Counted from the stretch's first letter, positions 10,997-21,096 are shown. The stretch: 64,000 nt of DNA from Serripes groenlandicus (GCA_031761405.1 JASEVX010000010.1:28898674-28962673); one strand, 5' to 3'. The notes: generated from the letters alone by a model not told the origin. A program made the numbers and translations.

Positions 10997-11795
10997 CTAA
11001 AAAAGAAAACCACACAAACCTGTAACAATGTTTTGTTAGAATGAAATGTTGATAAAGAGCAGCATTGAAATAACTCAATTCTACTGAATAATGGTATGTA
11101 ATGGTTTGATTACAGGTACTAGTATCGTAAGAATTAAGACAAAATAGTCCGCAATTTACTTTTACATAGAAGATTTGATTGCGAAAATTTAAACATAATT
11201 ACTTTTTTTTACCTCTTACGGTACTGGTATATGTGGGTTAAATTTCACTTTGTCTGTGTTCATTTAAACTTAACAGAACAGATACTTAAGATTCGGATGA
11301 GCTTTTATTATATTTATCGGTTTAATTCTCATCCAGTAGCAATCTATGTATGTCTCTGATCGCTGTTCAAAGTCGTCATAACGCACGAAATACCATGACG
11401 GTCAGATCGTAGTAACATTCAGACTTTTAGTCTCTTCAGATCTTGCAAAGTTCCGAATGGTCGGTTTTTCCTGACATGTTGTTTTCATATTGGAGTCAAC
11501 GCTTTCCAGAAACAGGAATATACTTATGGCAAACTCATACATGTACAAACTTGAATTTGTGAATATATGGTTTAATTCATAAACACTATTTCTACATTTT
11601 CAGTTATGTTATTTAGATTTTTGCCGGTTTGTTTAGATATTCTTATTCTAAAAATTGTATATCAATTTTGAGCACTTTTCATCGCTATTCTAGTTTTAAG
11701 AAAACTATTTACAATTTATCCACTTTACATCAAAACCGAACTTTTTTTTTTTTAATGAAACCTATTATAATTTAGTTGTACACTGTATAGTTGGT

Positions 11796-11995
11796 TTAAC
11801 TCTTTCCCACCTGCAGACGCATCTACAAAGGACAAATTTAGAAAACATTGTGGCATGTGGCTTATAATGAGCAGTTTCTCTCTTGGACACAAAACTCTTT
11901 TCAATAATGTTACTTTCATTTATAGACATTTTCTTAATTTTACTTAAATGTTGTCAAAGTCATTTGCTGCATATGTGTTGTATGCGGGAAATGGT
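11796..11995. mobile_element. piggyBac-like MITE, degraded copy
   Basis: TTAACTCTTTCCCACCTGCA at left, AAAACATTGTGGCATGTGGC inside, and TTGTATGCGGGAAATGGTTG at right. Confidence 0.55.
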
Positions 11996-12186
11996 TGACG
12001 TCAAAACTTTCCGTTAGAAGCTCCAGTAATGCTGTTTCGAACTAGCTGGTGAACAATGGAGATCATGTCAAGATTGTGCAGAGGCAAATATTGAGCTCGA
12101 TCATCGAAATTATGTAAGTGTAAAAGGTTGATTAACATCTTCCATTGTAAATATTTCATATAATAAACCAATGTAGATACGATATG

Positions 12187-12320
12187 CTTAATCTTTTCAC
12201 ACTTGTAGATGCATTTCAACGAATCTGCAGCTGACGCAGTTGAAAACAAAAATTGACAAAAGGAGATTTATCATACATTACATGATCAATTAATCCAATT
12301 GCCACAATGTTTTCATCTCT
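12187..12320. mobile_element. piggyBac-like MITE fragment
   Basis: TTAATCTTTTCACACTTGTA, GAATCTGCAGCTGACGCAGT and ATTGCCACAATGTTTTCATC are family phrases. The end nearest exon 4 is lost. Confidence 0.5.
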
Positions 12321-12412
12321 TTTCATTAATTATTCATTCATTCATATTATTTACTATATTTGTGGCTGTCTTTTGTAGATGTGCTGTTAACTGAGCAACT
12401 AATAAGACTAAC

Positions 12413-12720
12413 TGCATTCATTTCCTCAAATAAATCACGCGACATCGTCGAACTGAAATCCTGGTATCCATGAAATTTCTCTATTTCTAAAAGTGCCTTT
12501 TTGTGAAAAGATAGTGACCGATTGACCCTCTCGACATCTTTCATTAGTTTAGCCATAGCCGTGACTTCATCCTTAACATCCGTCTGGTACTCTTTCAGAA
12601 AGTATTGTGCCATCTTCTTGTTGATTGCGTTACCGGATATGGCACCATTGTCCTTAGAAGCAACTGTTTCAACAAATCCCTCTGCTATTACTGCGATTGA
12701 CACATCCAGATGACTGGCAC
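12413..12720 (-). pseudogene. Hsp70-like exon 4: ATPase domain, subdomain II
   Basis: A 308-base exon after aactttacag, ending AATGCA|GTTAGT. With the last base of exon 3 it reads GASHLDVSIAVIAEGFVETV, then SGNAINKKMAQYFLKEY, AMAKLMKDVERVNRSLSF, ALLEIEKF and DLFEEMNA. This follows the Hsp70 order GGTFDVSLL, LGGEDFD.R...HF, R.L....E.AKR.LS, IEI.....G and FEELNA. The LGGEDFD glycines and acidic residues are replaced (AISGNAI), again a sign of divergence. No stop or frameshift is seen in this exon. Confidence 0.88.
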
Positions 12721-12759
12721 CTGTAAAGTTTGAAATAGAAGTGTTGGTTTGATTTAAAC

Positions 12760-12880
12760 CGCTTTCAACATGCTTTCAGTTATAATTCGGTGTTTCCCGG
12801 ATAAGATACCAGTACTACCGGTCCGTTTAAAATTACGCCAACACGTCAGTCATAATGCTAAATCCCATTTTTAAAAGAAT
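12760..12880 (-). mobile_element. SINE, first type, fragment in Hsp70-like intron 3
   Basis: AACCGCTTTCAACATGCTTT, GGTGTTTCCCGGATAAG, CCAGTACTACCGGTCCG and GTCATAATGCTAAATCCC are family phrases; the tRNA head is lost. Confidence 0.6.
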
Positions 12881-13386
12881 TTAGTATGACCAGCAAATAT
12901 TGAATTAAACTAAAATTATTTTGTCAAAAAGTGTTTGCTAAAACTGCCCTAAACTGCGTCTGTTAAGGGAAATTAATATGGTTGAAGTCATATCAATGAT
13001 GACAAGTAATAACTCAAAAGCAGATAATATTATTATTGTTATTAAAATGATAAAAAAATAACTCAAAACCAGATAGTGTTGCTATTAAAATGGTAAGGAA
13101 CTAACTTCATTAGCCGATAGTATTGTTATTGAAATGGTAGATAACCTAGCTCATAAACATATACTGTTGTTATTGAAATGGTAAGGAACATATTTCTTAA
13201 GCAGACAGTGTTGTTATTAGAATGGGAAGGAACCTACCTCAAAACCAGATGGTCTTTTTTTTTAAATTGGCAGGGAATCTAAATCCAAATCCGAAAATGC
13301 TGTTGTTAAGGAATCTATCTCATAAGCAGATATTGTTGTTATTTAAATGGAAATACACATACCTATTAAACTGGTAAGTAACCTAC

Positions 13387-13477
13387 CTAAGTCAATAACT
13401 ATTTTTTCAAATTGTCTTTCAAGTTCGTCACATCTGTCTTTGCCAGTGCTAGACTCTAGTATACAGCAACAACAGTT
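13387..13477 (-). pseudogene. Hsp70-like exon 3, copy A (dead copy)
   Basis: A third copy of exon 3, preceded by gttttcacag and followed by GTAGGTTAC. It starts TVVAVY, then a TAG where the other two copies have TAC (tyrosine), and has one base fewer in the A-run before IVIDLG (91 versus 92 bases), so it is also frameshifted. Splice sites are still well formed. It is the copy nearest exon 4. Confidence 0.8.
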
Positions 13478-14283
13478 CTGTGAAAACAAAACAGTTATTT
13501 TTCGAGAGAAAGGGTCTAAGATTGTGTAATTAGCAGATAGTGTTGTTATACAAATGGTAAGGAACATACCTCATAAGTAGATAGTGTTGTAATTAAATTC
13601 AAAATAACCTACCTTTGAATCCGATAGTGTTGTTATTAAAATGGTAAGGAACATACCTCATACGTAGATAGTGTTGTTATAAAAATAGTAATGAACATAC
13701 CCCATAAGTAGATTGTGTTGTCATTAAATTCCTATTTTAGAAGCCGATAGTATTGTTATTAAAATGGCAAGGACCAGACCTGATAAGAAGATAAAGTTGT
13801 AATTAAATGTACAAAGTACCATAACTTAGAAGCCGATAGTGTTGTTATAAATATGGTAAGGAACATACCTCATGAGCGATAGTGTTGTTATAAAAATGGT
13901 AAGGAACATACCTCATAAGTATATAGTGTTGTAATTAAATTCACAAAGTACCTACCTTAGAAGCCGATAATGTTGTTATTTAAATGATAAGGAACATACC
14001 TCAAAAGCAGATAGTGTTGTTATAAACATGGTAAGGAACATACCTCATAAATAGATTGTGTTGTAATAAAATTCACAAAGTACCTACCTTAGAAGTCGAT
14101 AGTGTTGTATTAAAATGATAAGGAACATACCCCGAAAGCAGATAGTGTTATTTTGAAAATAGAATGGAAGATATGCAAGTAGTGCTGTTATTATAATAGT
14201 AAGGATCATACTTCATAAGTAGATATTGTTGTTATTGAAAAGGAACATACATCACATACCTGTTAAAGTGGTAAGTAACCTAC

Positions 14284-14375
14284 ACAAGTCGATCACAATT
14301 ATTTTCAAATCGTCATTCGAATTCGACATATCTGTTTTTGCCAATACTATACTGTAGTATACAGAAACATTCGTT
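14284..14375 (-). pseudogene. Hsp70-like exon 3, copy B (open, altered)
   Basis: A second copy of exon 3, 92 bases, preceded by gcgtttacag. It reads TNVSVYYSIVLAKTDM, then SNSNDDLKIIVIDL, and would end in C instead of G after splicing, because the base before the donor is T (GACTTGT|GTAGGT). It has no stop codon. If spliced in place of copy C it would give IDLC instead of TDFG at the phosphate-2 loop, which normally needs glycine. It lies about 270 bases downstream (minus sense) of copy C. Confidence 0.78.
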
Positions 14376-14646
14376 CTGTAAACGCAAAGCGGTTATACTA
14401 CGGGAAAAGAAGTCTTAAATGGTGTCAAAAGCAGATAGTGTTGTTATCAAACTTGTAAGGAACCTATCGCTTAAGTAGATATATAGTGTTGTTACTGAAA
14501 TGGTAAAAACCTACCTTAAAAGCTAATAGTGCTGGTATTAAACTGGTAAGGAACATACCACAAAAGCAGATAGTGTTGTTATTAAAATGGCAAGGATACT
14601 ATCTCAAAACCAGAAAGTGTTGTAACTGAAGTTGTAAGTAACCTAC

Positions 14647-14738
14647 CAAAGTCAGTCACTATTATTTTCAAATCGTCTTTTAAGTTAGTCATAGCTTTCT
14701 TTGCCAGTGCTACACTGTAGTATACAGCAACAGCAGTT
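14647..14738 (-). pseudogene. Hsp70-like exon 3, copy C (intact copy)
   Basis: A 92-base exon preceded by gcttttacag and followed by GTAGGTTAC. It reads TAVAVYYSVALAKK, then AMTNLKDDLKIIVTDF, with a final G that joins exon 4 to make DFGASHLDVS. This is the Hsp70 stretch PTAAAIAYGL...NVLVFDLGGGTFDVS. Upstream phase (CC|A gives Pro) and downstream phase (G|GT gives Gly) both fit. It is the only one of three tandem copies that is open and keeps the phosphate-2 glycine. Confidence 0.85.
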
Positions 14739-15853
14739 CTGTAAAAGCAAAACGGATATTATACGCGAAAAGGCGTCTTACAAAGTGTCATATTTCTCGT
14801 CGAATGAACACTTTAATTCTGTTTAGAACCTTAATCGACGTTGGTCACTTTTTGTAATGGAAACATATCTGATCGCCAGGTATCGGCTGACATTATATAG
14901 TTTAGCAATGCTATGGTTTTAATGTATTTCGCCTCATCATCATACAGCAGTTGTGGTTCATCTTTTACATTTCACAGAACCCGTTTATAAACTCTGTAAA
15001 ACCAAACTACCCATTGAAGTTATAAACTGATCAAAGCTTACCAGCTGCAATGGTCGTAATCGGCTACATCGATGGTAAATGGCGTCGAGAAGAATATGCT
15101 TTTTAATTACATGTGTTACATGTGAGTAATGTGTGTTTCGTACGTGGTGTGTACGTGGTTAACGAGTTTTGTTGCAAGGGGAGACATACTGTTTTGTAAA
15201 TTTTATTATGAAGTCTTTTATCATAACATGGAATATTCCGATTTATATAACACAAATTTAAGGGTTTTAGGTATTTGTCTTATCCAAACAGCTGTGTCAT
15301 GCAAATATGTAGTATGGAGGATTTAGAAGCAGGTCGTTCGTGAAACTGTTTTGATAAGCAATCACGTATAGGTTAAAGGTGACGATACATCGGAATACAC
15401 CAATGATCTACACACGTCATGATTCACAACATAAAAAGGTAATTTCTATTGATACTCGTACATGTCTCTCATTAAAATCAGACCAAAAGACAACGATGTA
15501 TATGAATATTGGATCTGACTACACCGCATAAACGGTCGCATTGGATCGAACCCAAACACTTACATAAACATAAGCACGTGCTTGTTGTTTTGTAAAGTGA
15601 AATTGCACGATGCAACTAACGATTGGTTCTATACAACATGACAACTCGACAACCACCGCATCTTTATCTCGTGTATTCATATGGGTTATCCTACCCGCTT
15701 CATACCGAACGATTTAGTGAATGACAATTTCATTGGATGACGACATGTCCGACATGAGCCGATATGTATGGGCAATCATGAACATCAAATATGTATACCA
15801 GCAAGCAAAGCTTAGGTCTTGTTTTAATATAATTGAAAATAACATCAACTTAC

Positions 15854-16330
15854 GGCGCGTTCAGGGTTTTGACCAAATCAAGTCCGGCTAGTTTCCCCGC
15901 ATTCTTAACTGCTCATCTTTGGTGGTCATTAAAGTAAGCTGGAACAGTAAGAACAGCTTTGTTGATGTCCTGATGAAGGAAATCTTTAGCTATCGCCTTT
16001 TCATAAGCAAGAAACACACCCAATATTTCCTCTGGATAATATTTCGTTGACGTATTGACATGAAATGCCGGTTTACCGTTGTTATCAACAATGGTATTAC
16101 CTATAAATGTTGATGAAGTTTGTTCACGAACTTTCGCATCCGCCCATGCTCTTCCTATGATAGCGCTTATGCAGTGAAATGTCTTGTGACTGTTTGACGC
16201 TTTCTTAGCTTGAGCATCATCACCAATGTATATCCTACCGTCATCATGGAATGTGATTACTGTGGGTGTCGTTTCTCTACCGTACGAGTTGGTAATAATT
16301 GATACCCCAAAACCAGTCCATACCCCGGCA
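15854..16330 (-). pseudogene. Hsp70-like exon 2: ATPase domain core, with in-frame TGA
   Basis: A 477-base exon bounded by atatatttcag and GCC|GTAAGTT. It reads from SAGVWTGFGVSIITNSYGRE through GDDAQ, IIGRAW, PEEILGVFLAYEKAIAKDFL and VLTVPAYFNDHQR, then a TGA (15913-15915), then AVKNAGKLAGLDLVKTLNAP. In Hsp70 proteins this stretch is TVPAYFND-QRQA-KDAG-IAGL, so the TGA replaces one residue; CGA to TGA is the simplest origin. The segment that normally carries the catalytic lysine (DAKRLIGR) reads CISAIIGR. Both points suggest an inactive product even before the stop. Confidence 0.88.
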
Positions 16331-16738
16331 CTGAAATATATTTATAGTACGAGTGACGCGCTGCGATCACAAACAGGAATGCAGTTGCGACAAGCCTATA
16401 TCCAAATTGGTCAGCGCATCCGCGCAGTCTGATCTGATACTGAACTATTCGAAAATTAGTCATACTCTTCTGTAAAGCAATATCCAGTTCGATACTTTAG
16501 CATGGAAGCGTAGACAGGTCTTTATCCACAAATGTAATACTCATGTTATAGTTCTTGCACGGTACCGATCTAATGTTAATGTGTGTGAACGTTATTTACA
16601 TATGCCTTTATATAGAATCGTATTGACAATGTATCTATGATTTGATTCCATTTTTGTCAAAAATTAAACTTATTATTCCGGGATAATGCTGTTTTTTCCC
16701 CCAAAAATAGATTGCGATGAAATTCAATTTCGATTTGT

Positions 16739-16966
16739 TTAACCCTTTCCCACATACAAGAAATCTGCAGCAGACGACTCTGAATATTTGTTGTCAAACA
16801 TTTGAAAATCTCTATAATTGAATGGTTAACCAATGACTAAAAGGGGAAAAAAGTGTGGCAAAAGGAGAAGTTGCTCATCATTTGCAACTTCTTCTTTTTC
16901 CATAATGTTTTAAAAGTCGCCTGCTTCAGAGGCGTCAGAAATCGTCTGTATACGGGAAAGGGTTAA
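16739..16966. mobile_element. piggyBac-like MITE, complete, flanked by TTAA
   Basis: TTAACCCTTTCCCACATACA at the left end and GTATACGGGAAAGGGTTAA at the right. The two halves are near-inverted (CTGCAGCAGACGAC...; AAAGTCGCCTGCTTCAGAGG), and the centre folds (GGAGAAGTTGCTCATCATTT / GCAACTTCTTCTTTTTCCA). TTAA on both sides is the piggyBac target site. No coding capacity. Confidence 0.75.
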
Positions 16967-17139
16967 GGTAATTGATGTGAATGATACCCAAATCGTACAT
17001 GACTAAGTGGAAACCATCGTTATGTAAAGGATGTCAGTCTCGGTACTTACTGTGTTATCTTTGGCATATGCTTTCTTTACATTTCTTGCAATTCATGTGT
17101 GCATGTGAAAAACAGGCTGTTACAGAGGCAACGTTACCT

Positions 17140-17445
17140 GACTGATCGGAGACTAACGCCAGTTTCAAAAAAAAAAAATCGGTCATATCACAGGGGTGAG
17201 TTCACCTACCCTTGTGTTTCCTGGCTTTCTCACACCAAAACTACAAACAACAGTCTTTCAAATCAACTTGCTGCTTTTCCACATAGACATGTTAGCATAT
17301 TGGTGGAAGACGAATGACGTGTGTCACAATTGCTTTTGTCCAACGTCGGAAAGAATGTTGGTTGAGCGTGGGTACGAACTCAGAAACCCTGGATTGACAA
17401 CCCATGTCGATACCGACAGCGATGCCAGGGCTCGGCTAATCTGAC
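17140..17445 (-). mobile_element. SINE, second type, in Hsp70-like intron 1
   Basis: GGTGAGTTCACCTACCCTTG, TGTTTCCTGGCTTTCTCACA, TATTGGTGGAAGACGAATGA and GGGTACGAACTCAGAAACCC are family phrases. A 12-base A run at 17167 interrupts the tail. Confidence 0.75.
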
Positions 17446-17799
17446 TGAGGGTTTAACACTGCAATATTCTACAATTTCGAAGTAGTATTACTGCAATTAG
17501 ATTAATTAGTTCTTTTCTTTTCTGTCGACATGTAACATTTTGCATGCAGTCATTGGTGCTTAGAAGCTTAATGGCATGATTAAAATACTTTATAACAGCG
17601 GCTTAAGTTAAAACACCAGCCAACATATACATACGGGCATCTATTTTGTTTACCATACTACTGAAATATTACTATGAATACAAAAGTGTATAAACAAGGA
17701 CAATAACGTAGACAACCCATAGTCCGCCAAAGGGGGAAGGGGTTTTAACAAATTTCAGGAAACAGCACAATCTCATTAAAAGCAGAAACAAAACTAGCA

Positions 17800-18300
17800 A
17801 TGAGTGAGATCAAAGGTCAGTGTCAAGGTATTAGTGTTAATGTTTTGGTTCTAAATCTTCTGAATATGCATATATGCAGCAAGTAAGGTGCTCTATGTAT
17901 AAGTGGGCAGGAAATATGGCAAAAACAAGCTTTTCCTTTAAATGATGTCAAAGGTCAAGTTTAAGGTCACATCAATTATATTTGGTATTGGATACATCCT
18001 AAGCGGGAAGATGCATCATCGTACCTAATTTTGGAACTGTATCCGCGAAATAGAGTCCGTAAAGCTATATGTATTCAAATGGTATTAATGTCAAGGTCAC
18101 AGTGACCTAGATGTGGAATGAGAAGACTTTTCTCTTCAAGATTTATCTTTATACCGCATTTGGTAAATATATGTGCGATAGCATAGGTAATGGTCACACA
18201 TTTTTCTATTAAAATGGTATCAGAGATCAAGGTCAGAGTTAAAGAGATCAATTGGTCGTCAAAGACACAACGTCTTTCCAAGATTCACCCTCATATCGAA
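17800..18300. repeat. AAGGTCA-containing diverged tandem repeat
   Basis: Four or five loose units of about 100-150 bases share CAAAGGTCA or CAAGGTCA(C/G)AG, ATGG-TATTA and a CTTCCCAAG-like phrase (AAGACTTTTCTCTTCAAGAT; GTCTTTCCAAGATTCACC). Confidence 0.5.
18094..18108. promoter_or_regulatory. Perfect palindromic nuclear-receptor half-site pair (ERE-like)
   Basis: AGGTCACAGTGACCT is exactly AGGTCA-nnn-TGACCT, the estrogen-response-element consensus. It sits in a tandem-like region (17800-18290) with further AGGTCA half-sites (CAAAGGTCAGTGTCAAGG, CAAAGGTCAAGTTTAAGGTC, ATCAAGGTCAGAG), in intron 1 of the Hsp70-like gene. Since this wording is common in mollusc repeats, function is not implied. 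Confidence 0.5.
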
Positions 18301-18668
18301 CTCTAAGTGTGTAACTACCATGGCCCGGGCATACATTTTCGTTTAACTGAGTTGAATGTCAATGTCAATGCCATAATGATCTAAATGTTTGCATAAACAT
18401 ACAAATGTTCTTACCTTAATTGAAAAGGTAAAGCAGGTATATACCGAACACTGTTGGTTTGTAGGGCTTTGTGATGCAGGGCTGTTATGTAAGAGGAGGA
18501 ACGAAGGACGTAGGGACTCACGGACGATGTTCCGGTGGGGAAGTAATAAAAGGGTTCCGCAATATTTTAGACAATTGCATTGTGCCATTTTAGTAATGGC
18601 ATTTTGCAATTCCAAGAGCATGTGGTATAACAAACAAGTGGAAAAGAAACAAATAATATGTACATCAC

Positions 18669-18844
18669 CTCATAAATGAAGACCCCACATCAATTCCTAT
18701 TATAGGGTCGACAATCCGTGTATTCACAGAGCTCGTTGTATACAACACACTCGGTGTGAAAATACTCGGACGTTGGACGTAGACGAATGTAACAGCTGCC
18801 GCAACAACAACAGCGAGTTTCATATATATATCTTGATGATCCAT
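18669..18844 (-). pseudogene. Hsp70-like exon 1: signal/anchor peptide and phosphate-1 motif
   Basis: The first ATG in frame gives MDHQDIYMKLAVVVAAAV, a short N-terminus with a hydrophobic stretch of about 15 residues, so the product would enter the ER. The exon ends with VDPIIGIDVGSSFM, matching the Hsp70 opening IGIDLGTTYS. The donor is ATGAG|GTGATG, leaving phase 2; exon 2 starts with T, completing a serine and giving SAGVW in line with CVGVW of Hsp70. An alternative start is the internal Met before KLAVVV. The N-terminal plan resembles BiP and STCH (HSPA13). Confidence 0.8.
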
Positions 18845-19035
18845 CTGGAACGGTTGCAAATTGTGTCCCTTAGTCCACAGTTTATTGTCTAGTCTTTCGA
18901 ATTAATATCGATATATTCAGTATTTCTATTCACTGCGAAATATGAAAAAGAAACATTGTCGGATTTAAACATATTTTCGTCCTTTGTTGGAATGATCAAT
19001 TATTTATCACGTGTCCAACCCTATACGAAATTGTA

Positions 19036-19114
19036 TTGTATTGTACTTCTACTACTACTTCTACTACTTCTACTACTACAACTACTAGTATTACTACTAC
19101 TAATATGACTACTT

Positions 19115-19151
<37 letters not shown>

Positions 19152-19249
19152 TACTACTATTACTACTACTTCTACTACTACTACTACTACTACTACTACT
19201 ATTACTTCTATTACTTCTACTACTAAAACTACTACTATTACTACTACTT

Positions 19250-19285
<36 letters not shown>

Positions 19286-19320
19286 ATATCACTACTACTA
19301 CCACTACAATTTGTATTTAT
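19036..19320 (+). repeat. ACT trinucleotide microsatellite, impure
   Basis: About 285 bases of (ACT)n with CTT and ATT interruptions, then AATAATAATAATTATAA. Open frames in all three phases (polyThr, polyVal, polySer) are artefacts. Confidence 0.97.
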
Positions 19321-19384
19321 AATAATAATAATTATAACAATAACATTTTTATGAATAATGATAATAATCAAAATAACCAACATT

Positions 19385-20206
19385 TAAGATAGAGTCGTTA
19401 AAAACACCAAATGCTTTAAGGAAATGCCAGTCTATTAATAAATGTTAATGTTCTTATTATGGTACATTCCGTACACACGGCTATTTCCACTTGTTATTCG
19501 AGGCTAACACACAGAAGATTGAAATAAATGCACGAGTTTAGCTGAGATGTCTGGGTGTAAAAAGAGTTCTTTCACATTCAGTGTCGTTCAAATTGAAGTC
19601 GATCGTCCCAACTATTTTGGACGAATTGCAAAACATAGAAGTGTACAACTTCCAATATTGATTATGTATTCACAAACGACGCTGTACGTAAATGATAAAG
19701 TTATATAACATGACGAAACATTTTCTGGATATCTATATGTAACGCATAAAGATTTTCTGTCGGAACTACTGTATGAAAGAGGAATCCATTCGCAGATGAG
19801 GCTGTCTGTGAAGCCTTTCTCGTGGTAGAAAATAGACTGACGATAGAACTTCAACATTTGTCGTTTATCGTGGAGGCATTTAAGTGTACAAGCTGCTTGT
19901 GGAAACTTAAATATGTTTCTCATTATAGGACATAATTCGCTTCAGATTGTTTTTAAACAAGGTAACATAGGAACTGATCATGACAGAATAAACAGGTCTA
20001 TGTATGCTACATTTTCAACGAAGAAAGACGGTTCATGAAGTAAGACTGAACATGAAGATTCCGTGTGATTTATATAACGATATTTGTTTCGATTTGTGTT
20101 TGCAATGTTAACATATTTTGGACTGTTATTAAAACAATTATAACTTTATTTCTGCTTTTTATTTGTGTTTTTTCATTTTCTTGACTGCTTTACTATCAAC
20201 ATATTA
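19385..20206. other. No gene supported upstream of the Hsp70-like gene
   Basis: A 103-codon minus frame (19612-19923, begins MRNIFKFPQAACTLKCLHDK) is open but unrecognised. The promoter of the Hsp70-like gene would be between 18845 and 19030; no heat-shock element array is obvious. Confidence 0.35.
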
Positions 20207-20409
20207 GAGCCATTCCACGAGAAAACCAACATTATTGACTCTGCGTAATGTATCGACCCAGATCAGCCTGTGCAGGCTAATGGCCGACACATTCAGTCTC
20301 AGGGGGAAAGGTGGTATTGAGTAATGATTAATGAAACGCGGCATGCTTAGGCTGATCCAGGTGGATACGTTTTGCAGTCAACAATTTTGGTTTTCTGGGA
20401 GAACGGCTC
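20207..20409. mobile_element. MITE with GAGCC(A/G)TTC...GAAAACCA ends
   Basis: Left GAGCCATTCCACGAGAAAAC, right GTTTTCTGGGAGAACGGCTC (imperfect 22-base inverted repeats). The same ends and interior (GACCCAGATCAGCCTG, TTAGGCTGATCCAGGTGGAT) occur at 24614-25894. No obvious target duplication. Confidence 0.7.
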
Positions 20410-21096
20410 ATTTATATTTCAGAAAAATAGGTCCGGCGATTATGATTTTTCTAAACATATGTATATATGCAAACATAAAAGTTTATCATACCATTAGACA
20501 TGTAAACAAAAAGTTTATCATATCAGTGTTATATATCTCATAATCTACTTGCAAGATAAAGATTATTTTCATGTATATGATAACGTAGTCAAGTGAGTTA
20601 TTTAAAATCATGACATTGTTCTATTCCTGGACGTTTCAAGAATGCTGAAGCCACTTTATCCCCAATGTGTGTGACTTTTTTTTATCGTTTTACTACTCAA
20701 GGTGCTGAACCCCAGATTATAGATATTATAGTCAAATGTTAAACAAATGTTCAAAAGTTGTCTTTTGAAATGTTAGAATCTTAATTCTGTGATAAAATGT
20801 GAGTAATAGTTTTACTTTAAAGTACAATAAACATCTAAATATTGATTGTTTAAGCATCATTTGTACTTGGTAGACATACCCAGTAAGCAAATTGTTGTAC
20901 ATTGTCATGACTTTCAATTACTGTTTTGCAACATTAACTGCCTAAATAGTTTGAACTGTTGTTATACTTTGTTGTCACTATTATCATATTAACATAAGTT
21001 TCAACCTTTCAACATTTTGATATCAATCTGAAGTTCAGCACACTTAAATATGTGAGTTCATCACATGTTCTTTAAATTGTTTGATTAAGAATACAT

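Larger units (their letters stand above)
12990..14640. repeat. Intronic minisatellite of about 45-bp units between exon-3 copies
   Basis: Around thirty degenerate units of the plus-strand form ACATACCTCATAAGTAGATA followed by GTGTTGTTATTAAAATGGTAAGGA fill the intron around the three exon-3 copies. Read on the gene's strand, each unit holds GAGGTATGTTCCTTACC, which looks like a 5' splice site and resembles the true sequence just after the exon-3 donor (GTAGGTTACTTACC). The unit therefore probably arose from the first 45 bases of the intron after exon 3, together with exon duplication. The poly-T at about 13254-13262 and several deletions break the periodicity. Confidence 0.85.
6324..18844 (-). 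pseudogene. ER-type Hsp70-like gene, seven exons, disrupted (pseudogene)
   Basis: Seven exons on the minus strand assemble, with matching splice phases, into an Hsp70-family protein of about 646 codons, close to BiP length: exon 1 18669-18844, exon 2 15854-16330, exon 3 14647-14738 (best of three copies), exon 4 12413-12720, exon 5 10195-10996 (interrupted), exon 6 8186-8437, exon 7 6324-6810. Recognisable blocks in order: hydrophobic N-terminus, IIGIDVGSS (phosphate 1), TVPAYFND, TDFGASHLDVS (phosphate 2), TGGSSRIPRVKQ (adenosine motif), HGAAYQGAIL, VEVYEG and WGELTINGI (substrate-binding domain). Lesions: TGA at 15913-15915, transposon at 10253-10896, 2-bp insertion at 8371-8377, frameshift near 6500-6536. 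The catalytic lysine of the usual DAKR is absent (CISAIIGR), so it had diverged before or during decay. No KDEL is seen. Intron retention argues for a duplicated gene, not a retrocopy. A BiP, STCH or HYOU1 relative cannot be separated by eye. Confidence 0.88.

Noticed and set aside
12001..12249. 82-codon minus frame next to Hsp70-like exon 4
   Set aside because: It overlaps piggyBac-like MITE fragments and has no Hsp70 similarity.
18996..19392. Long frames of Thr, Ser, Val or Ile on both strands
   Set aside because: Products of the ACT microsatellite; all three phases are open.
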